Source: an uncultured Bacteroidota bacterium
Lineage (GTDB): Bacteria; Bacteroidota; Bacteroidia; Bacteroidales; P3
Assembly (NCBI GenBank): GCA_902766265.1
Contig: CACXCY010000104.1
Location: 1-10,210 of the forward strand
Length of the DNA: 10,210 bases
Direction of reading: 5' to 3'
Under the pieces are notes generated by a model. The model worked only from the letters and a program-made list of their open reading frames with translations, searched no databases and was not told the origin of the DNA. Positions within the stretch are counted from its first letter, which is position 1. Each line of letters starts with the position of its first letter. Shown in pieces: positions 6,387-10,210 of this stretch. The position numbers were made by a program, and so were the translations under genes.

Positions 6387-8708
6387 GAAAGTAAGGTTGA
6401 TGCCGGCGCTCAGCATGATGGGCAGCTGGTCGACCCGTTCGAACGATATGCGGTCGAAATAGAAGATGTTGTTGCGGTTGTAGACATTGGTCACGCTCAC
6501 GTTGAGGTCCAGGATGCTGCGGCGTCCGATGGAGAAGCGGCGCTTCATGCCCAGGTCCATGCGGTGGTAGTTGGGCATCCGTCCGCCGTAGAGTTCGCCG
6601 TAGTGGGAGCCGAAAGTGCCGTTGGTGTTCCAGTAGTCGCTGCCGATGCCGTCGCTGAAGGTGACATTCTCGTATACGCCCAGCGTCTGCGTGTAGGGGA
6701 ATCCGCTGCCGAAGCTCCAGCGTCCGCTCAGTTCCCATTGCTTCTGGTCGCCCAGCGAGTAGGTGGCCAGCAGGTTCACCGTGTGGCGGCGGTCGTAGTG
6801 GGGCGTGTAGGTCTCCACGGGACCCGTGCGCCTCACGTAGCCGAGCGAGTAGGTGCCCCATACATAGAGTCGCTCCACGTCATAGCACAGCGACACGTCC
6901 ACGCCCGTGGCGTAGCCCTTCTCGAAGATGAAATCGGTCATATAGTACTGCGGCTTCTCGTAGATGGCGCCCGGCTGGTAGGCAGGATCCGACTGGTCGT
7001 ACATCTGGTGGTGGTTCATGTTGAGCAGCTGGCTGAAATTCTTCAGGTAGCCCTCCACGTTGGCGCTCAGATGCTCCGTGATGTCGTATTCCATGCCGGC
7101 CACCAGGTGCTGGGCGCGTTGCACGCAGTTCATCGTGTCGCCGAGGAAGGTGCGGGGCTTGTTCAGCTGTCCCGAACCGGTGAGGAAGCCGCTGAACAGG
7201 TTGACGATGTCGTTGTCCGAGCGGGCATCGAGGATAATCTGGCTGTACAGTCCGCCGGCCAGCTTGACGCGTAGCCGGTCGGAGGCGTTCCACTTGGCTG
7301 CCAGACGCGGCTCCACGCTCGGCTCGCTAAGCGATACGTAGTACACCAGCCGAACCCCCGGGTCGACAATCCAGTCGCCCGACTTGATGTGGTAGGATGC
7401 GTAGGCCGAGACATTGGTTGTGTGTTCGTCCTGTTCCTGTGTGATGCCGTAGGCGTTCGTGTAGTGGTATTCCGTGGTGTAGCCCTCCATGCTGATGCCG
7501 CCTTTCAGCTTGTTCTTGCCGAAGAAGTTGGTCACGTTGATGGTGGCGTTGAAGCTGCTGATGCCGCTGTACTTGTCCTTCTGGCTGTTGTCGTCCAGCC
7601 GCACCAGATAGTCGGAATAGGCCACGGCACCGTCGAGGATGGACGAGGTGCCCGTCACGAGCACGAAGTTGCCTCCCACGCCGTAGTTGCGCCAGTGGTA
7701 GTCGGCGATGGCCTTGTAGCCCAACACCTGGTCGTCGAAACGGAAACCGAACAGGTTGAGTTTGCTTCCCGTACCGGTGTTGAACGACAGCTTGCCGTAC
7801 AGGTCCAGGAAGTCGAACGGCAGTCCTCCGTCGATATAGGAATACACCGCCGTGGAGGTCTTGGAGAGGTAGGAGTTCTTGGCCGTCAGCAGGTAGGTGA
7901 CGGTTGTCGGGTTGTCGGCCGTCTCCCTTTTCAGCGGTCCTTCGGCTATCAGTCCTGCGCCGAAAGTGTTGAGGGTTAGCTTGCCGGTGTGGCGTTTCTT
8001 GTTGCCGTCGCGGGTGGTGATGTCCATGACCGAGGAGAGTCGTCCGCCGTATTCGGCGCCGAAGCCGCCGGTATAGACGTCGGCGTTGAGGATGACATCG
8101 GTCTCGAAGATGGAGTAGAGTCCTATGGAATGGAAGGGGTTGTAGACAATCATGCCGTCGAGCAGCGTGAGGTTCTGTATCATGGAGCCGCCGCGGATGT
8201 AGAGCTGTCCGCCCTGGTCGCCGGTGGAGTTGACGCCGGGCAGCACCTGCAGGTACTGTGCCAGGTCGGCTTGTCCGCCGATGGAGGGCATCTGCTGTAT
8301 CTGCGAGGCGGTGATTTTCTCGACGGACACCTGTGTCTCCATGCGGCGTTCCTCGGCGCGGTTGCCTGTTATCACCACGTCGTTGAGCATGGCGGCGGTG
8401 GGCTTGAGCTTGATGTTGAGTCGGAGCGACTGTCCTTTGGCGAGGGTGATTTGTTCGGTGTGTTCCTGATAGCCGACGTAGCGTATGCGGAGCAGGTAGG
8501 TGCCGTTGGGTACTTTGGAGATGATGAAGAATCCGTTGAGGTCGGTGGCGGCGCCGTGGGAGGTGCCGTCGAGCACCACGTTGGCGAAGGGTATGGCCTC
8601 GCCGGTGGCGTCGTCGTAGAGCACGCCTTTGACGGTGTTCTGTGCTGTGGCGGCCAGGGAGGCGGCGGTCAGCAGGAGCAGGAGTATGGTGCGGGCAATC
8701 TGGGTCAT
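6384..8708 (-). CDS. TonB-dependent outer-membrane receptor with carboxypeptidase-regulatory-like domain
   Basis: The 774-aa protein has a Sec signal peptide (residues 1-22, ending ATA before Gln23). A CarboxypepD_reg-like beta sandwich follows (about 25-108; TVKGVLYDDATGEAIPFANVVL...ATDLNGFF). Next comes a plug domain (about 115-240; LNDVVITGNRAEERR, QVLPGVNSTGDQGGQLYIRGG, GFGAEYGGRLSSVMDITTRDG) and a beta barrel to the C-terminal Phe (LPIMLSAGINLTF). It would import a substrate across the outer membrane with energy from TonB-ExbBD. It is shorter than SusC-type glycan receptors, and no SusD partner lies nearby, so a glycan role is not supported; the substrate is unknown. It starts 28 bp after holA on the same strand, so it may be cotranscribed with it. 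Its stop codon lies inside the last hairpin of array 2. Confidence 0.94.
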   Translation of the reverse strand: MTQIARTILLLLLTAASLAATAQNTVKGVLYDDATGEAIPFANVVLDGTSHGAATDLNGFFIISKVPNGTYLLRIRYVGYQEHTEQITLAKGQSLRLNIKLKPTAAMLNDVVITGNRAEERRMETQVSVEKITASQIQQMPSIGGQADLAQYLQVLPGVNSTGDQGGQLYIRGGSMIQNLTLLDGMIVYNPFHSIGLYSIFETDVILNADVYTGGFGAEYGGRLSSVMDITTRDGNKKRHTGKLTLNTFGAGLIAEGPLKRETADNPTTVTYLLTAKNSYLSKTSTAVYSYIDGGLPFDFLDLYGKLSFNTGTGSKLNLFGFRFDDQVLGYKAIADYHWRNYGVGGNFVLVTGTSSILDGAVAYSDYLVRLDDNSQKDKYSGISSFNATINVTNFFGKNKLKGGISMEGYTTEYHYTNAYGITQEQDEHTTNVSAYASYHIKSGDWIVDPGVRLVYYVSLSEPSVEPRLAAKWNASDRLRVKLAGGLYSQIILDARSDNDIVNLFSGFLTGSGQLNKPRTFLGDTMNCVQRAQHLVAGMEYDITEHLSANVEGYLKNFSQLLNMNHHQMYDQSDPAYQPGAIYEKPQYYMTDFIFEKGYATGVDVSLCYDVERLYVWGTYSLGYVRRTGPVETYTPHYDRRHTVNLLATYSLGDQKQWELSGRWSFGSGFPYTQTLGVYENVTFSDGIGSDYWNTNGTFGSHYGELYGGRMPNYHRMDLGMKRRFSIGRRSILDLNVSVTNVYNRNNIFYFDRISFERVDQLPIMLSAGINLTF

Positions 8709-8736
8709 GGGGAGGTGGTGCGTGGTGCGGTGCCGG

Positions 8737-9756
8737 TTAGTGGATGATTTTGAAGAGGAGCTCTTTCAGCAGTTCGCTGTCGGTCACGGTGCCGGCGTTG
8801 TGCACGCCTTTGCTTCTGAGGTCGGTGTCGCGGAGGTAGCCGATGCAGGAGGCGAGTTTGTTGAGGTTGTAGTTGCGGGCCACGATGTCGTAGTCTTTGA
8901 GGGCGTAGGGCGACACGCCGATGGCCTTGGCGGCGTCTTTCTTGTCGGTGAGCTGGATGTAGGCCATGGCTTTGGTGAAGTAGGAGTAGAGTGTGGCGAC
9001 GACCATCTGGATGGGCAGTTCTTTGGGGTTGGCGGCGCAGTAGTTGACGATGCGGGTGCAGAGGACGACGTTGCGCTGGGCGATGGCTTTCTGGAGTTCG
9101 AAGATGTTGTAGTCTTTGCTGATGCCGATGTTGCGTTCGACGATTTCGTCGTTGATGGTGGTTCCTGCGGGGAGGGCGACGAAGAGCTTGTCCACTTCGT
9201 TGCTGACGTTGCCGAGGTCGTTGCCGATGTTTTCGGCGATGATGGTGGCGGCGCGTTCGGTGATGGCGTAGCCGTGGTCTTTGACGTAGGTGGCTATCCA
9301 GGCGGGCATCTCGTAGTCGCGCGGGTGGCGGCCTTCGAAGACGACGCCTTTCTTGCCGAGGGCCTTGTAGACGCTGGTGCGTTTGTCCATGTCTTTGTGG
9401 CGGTAGCAGAGGACGAGCACGGTGGTGGGCTGGGGGTTGTCGAGGTAGGCGACGAGGGCTTCCCATTCGCGGATGGGGATGTCCTGGGCCTCTTTGACGA
9501 GCACGAGCTGGCGGGGCGAGAGCATGGGGTAGCGCTTGGCGGTGTCGACGACGGCTTTCATGTTGGTGTCGCGTCCGTAGACGACCGTTTGGTCGAAGTC
9601 GCGGTTTTCGGTGGCCACGGTGTGCTCTTCGAAATAGTTGGAGATTTTGTCGATATAATAGTTCTCCTCGCCGGTGAGGAGGTAGACGGGGCTGTATTGG
9701 CCTGCGGCCAAGTCGGACAGCAGCTGTCGCTCCGTGATGCTGGTGGTTGTCGCCAT
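8737..9756 (-). CDS. holA: DNA polymerase III delta subunit
   Basis: This 339-aa protein is the clamp-loader delta subunit, which opens the sliding clamp during replication. The N-terminal ATPase-like fold begins with PVYLLTGEENYYIDKI (23-38), the degenerate, non-hydrolysing P-loop region typical of HolA. It continues with the LVLVKEAQDIP strand and the stretch around YEMPAWIATYVKDHG, and includes the helix with IIAENIGNDLGNVSNEVDKL that matches the family's NDL..L.NEL.KL signature. The C-terminal collar is all-alpha (FELQKAIAQRN...LPIQMVVATLYSYFTKAM). The start at 9756 is chosen because the in-frame extension to 9864 would be upstream of the predicted transcription start and has no family similarity. 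A Bacteroidetes-type promoter lies 65 bp upstream. Confidence 0.93.
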   Translation of the reverse strand: MATTTSITERQLLSDLAAGQYSPVYLLTGEENYYIDKISNYFEEHTVATENRDFDQTVVYGRDTNMKAVVDTAKRYPMLSPRQLVLVKEAQDIPIREWEALVAYLDNPQPTTVLVLCYRHKDMDKRTSVYKALGKKGVVFEGRHPRDYEMPAWIATYVKDHGYAITERAATIIAENIGNDLGNVSNEVDKLFVALPAGTTINDEIVERNIGISKDYNIFELQKAIAQRNVVLCTRIVNYCAANPKELPIQMVVATLYSYFTKAMAYIQLTDKKDAAKAIGVSPYALKDYDIVARNYNLNKLASCIGYLRDTDLRSKGVHNAGTVTDSELLKELLFKIIH

Positions 9757-9820
9757 TGTGTGTGATTGATAAGTGGTTATGGCCTCTGCCCGATGTCGCG
9801 GGGTGGGGCGTAACTGGTTG

Positions 9821-9828
9821 CAAAGATA
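9821..9828 (-). promoter_or_regulatory. Bacteroidetes-type -7 box for holA
   Basis: On the minus strand this reads TATCTTTG, an exact TAnnTTTG match. A TTG exists 12 bp upstream, but none at the usual 19-21 bp, so the -33 element is weak. Transcription would start near 9814, giving a leader of about 58 nt to the ATG at 9756. Confidence 0.6.
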
Positions 9829-9908
9829 CATTAAATAAGGCAACCGTCGGCTTGTCGGGGGCAAAAAAATGCGAACATCCGTGTATTCTGTGCCTTTGTC
9901 GCTGAGTT

Positions 9909-9938
9909 GGGCCCCGCCGGCGGACGCCGGCGGGGCCC
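9909..9938. terminator. Very GC-rich perfect hairpin, 13-bp stem
   Basis: Arms GGGCCCCGCCGGC and GCCGGCGGGGCCC are perfect inverses around the 4-nt loop GGAC. The stem is entirely G and C. There is no T run on either side, so intrinsic termination is not demonstrated. It lies between array 3 and the holA promoter and could isolate holA from transcription coming through the array. It recalls the GC palindrome at the left end of the window. Confidence 0.5.
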
Positions 9939-9946
9939 TGCAACGT

Positions 9947-10210
9947 CATTGTCGACCCGAGACCTCGACAATGTCGACCCGAGACCTCGACAATGTCGAC
10001 CCGAGACCTCGACAATGTCGACCCGAGACCTCGACAATGTCACGTGGAGGACGCGACATTGTCACGTGGGGGACGTGACAATGTAACGTGGAGGACGCGA
10101 CGATGTAACGTGGAGGACGTGACGATGTAACGTGGTGGAGGTTACAATGTAACGTGGTGGAGGTTACAATGTAACGTGGTGGAGGTTACAATGTAACGTG
10201 GTGGAGGTTA
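9947..10210. repeat. Tandem array 3: at least twelve 22-bp units, evolving along its length
   Basis: Twelve consecutive units of exactly 22 bp fill this stretch, and the array runs off the window. Units 1-4 (9947-10034) share the spacer CCCGAGACC, units 5-8 (10035-10122) share GGAGG or GGGGG, and units 9-12 (10123-10210) share GTGGTGGAG. At unit joints lie dyads centred on ACAATGT or ACATTGT: TCGACAATGTCGA (9965, 9987, 10009), ACGCGACATTGTCACGT (10051), ACGTGACAATGTAACGT (10073) and GTTACAATGTAAC (10141, 10163, 10185). ACATTGTCACGT-GGGGG-ACGTGACAATGT (10056-10084) is a perfect 12-bp stem. The 22-bp period is not a multiple of three, which argues against coding. Confidence 0.93.

Larger units (their letters stand above)
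9757..10210. other. Intergenic region upstream of holA
   Basis: These 454 bp hold no convincing gene. They contain the holA promoter, a GC-rich perfect hairpin and tandem array 3, which continues past the window edge. Short frames across the array are open only because the repeats lack stops in some phases. Confidence 0.8.

Noticed and set aside
6381..9765. Long plus-strand open frames over the TonB receptor and holA (up to 378 codons)
   Set aside because: Their products are dominated by Val, Gly, Asp, Ala and His with no domain logic, and both minus-strand genes have clear family features and signal or start evidence.
8705..10015. 436-codon minus-strand frame overlapping holA and array 3
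   Set aside because: Its product is low-complexity Arg/Pro/His, it begins in the repeats, and it conflicts with holA.
9831..10078. Short proteins encoded across array 3
   Set aside because: The 22-bp period shifts frame at each unit, so the repeated peptide pattern is only a by-product of the DNA repeat.
9947..10210. CRISPR array
   Set aside because: There are no unique spacers of about 30 bp: units abut directly with a 22-bp period and vary gradually, and no cas gene is present.

Overview
The window looks like chromosome of a Bacteroidales bacterium, possibly Prevotellaceae or a relative. The support is a LysRS with a C-terminal extension, a TonB-dependent receptor with an N-terminal carboxypeptidase-regulatory-like domain, a sigma factor/membrane-protein operon of Bacteroidetes type, AT-rich leaders without clear Shine-Dalgarno sequences, and two promoters with the Bacteroidetes -7 box TAnnTTTG. 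The genus is a guess.

Layout. Positions 77-1520 (minus strand) hold a three-gene operon, read from right to left: a three-TM protein resembling DUF6249, an ECF-type sigma-70 factor, and a small two-TM protein that overlaps the sigma stop codon by ATGA. A 528-bp divergent intergenic region (1521-2048) follows. It holds a 14-bp palindrome, a G9 tract, a 23-bp tandem repeat array and the lysS promoter. Positions 2049-6215 (plus strand) are a tight five-gene run: lysS, a small lipoprotein, a small outer-membrane barrel, a metallo-beta-lactamase-fold hydrolase and ung. A second tandem array (22-bp period) fills the space between ung and the converging TonB receptor gene. Positions 6384-9756 (minus strand) hold holA (DNA polymerase III delta) followed 28 bp later by the TonB-dependent receptor gene. 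Upstream of holA lie its promoter, a very GC-rich perfect hairpin, and a third tandem array of at least twelve 22-bp units that runs off the window edge.

The genes are mostly housekeeping (translation, base-excision repair, replication) mixed with envelope proteins and one regulatory operon. The most unusual signal is non-coding. All three substantial intergenic regions carry a tandem array with a 22-23 bp period. The three arrays differ in sequence but share one design: a short constant spacer alternating with a dyad-symmetric segment. In arrays 2 and 3 the arms of the dyads change in a compensating way from unit to unit. This suggests that symmetry or hairpin potential, not primary sequence, is what is kept. 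No protein in the window is an evident partner for these arrays.
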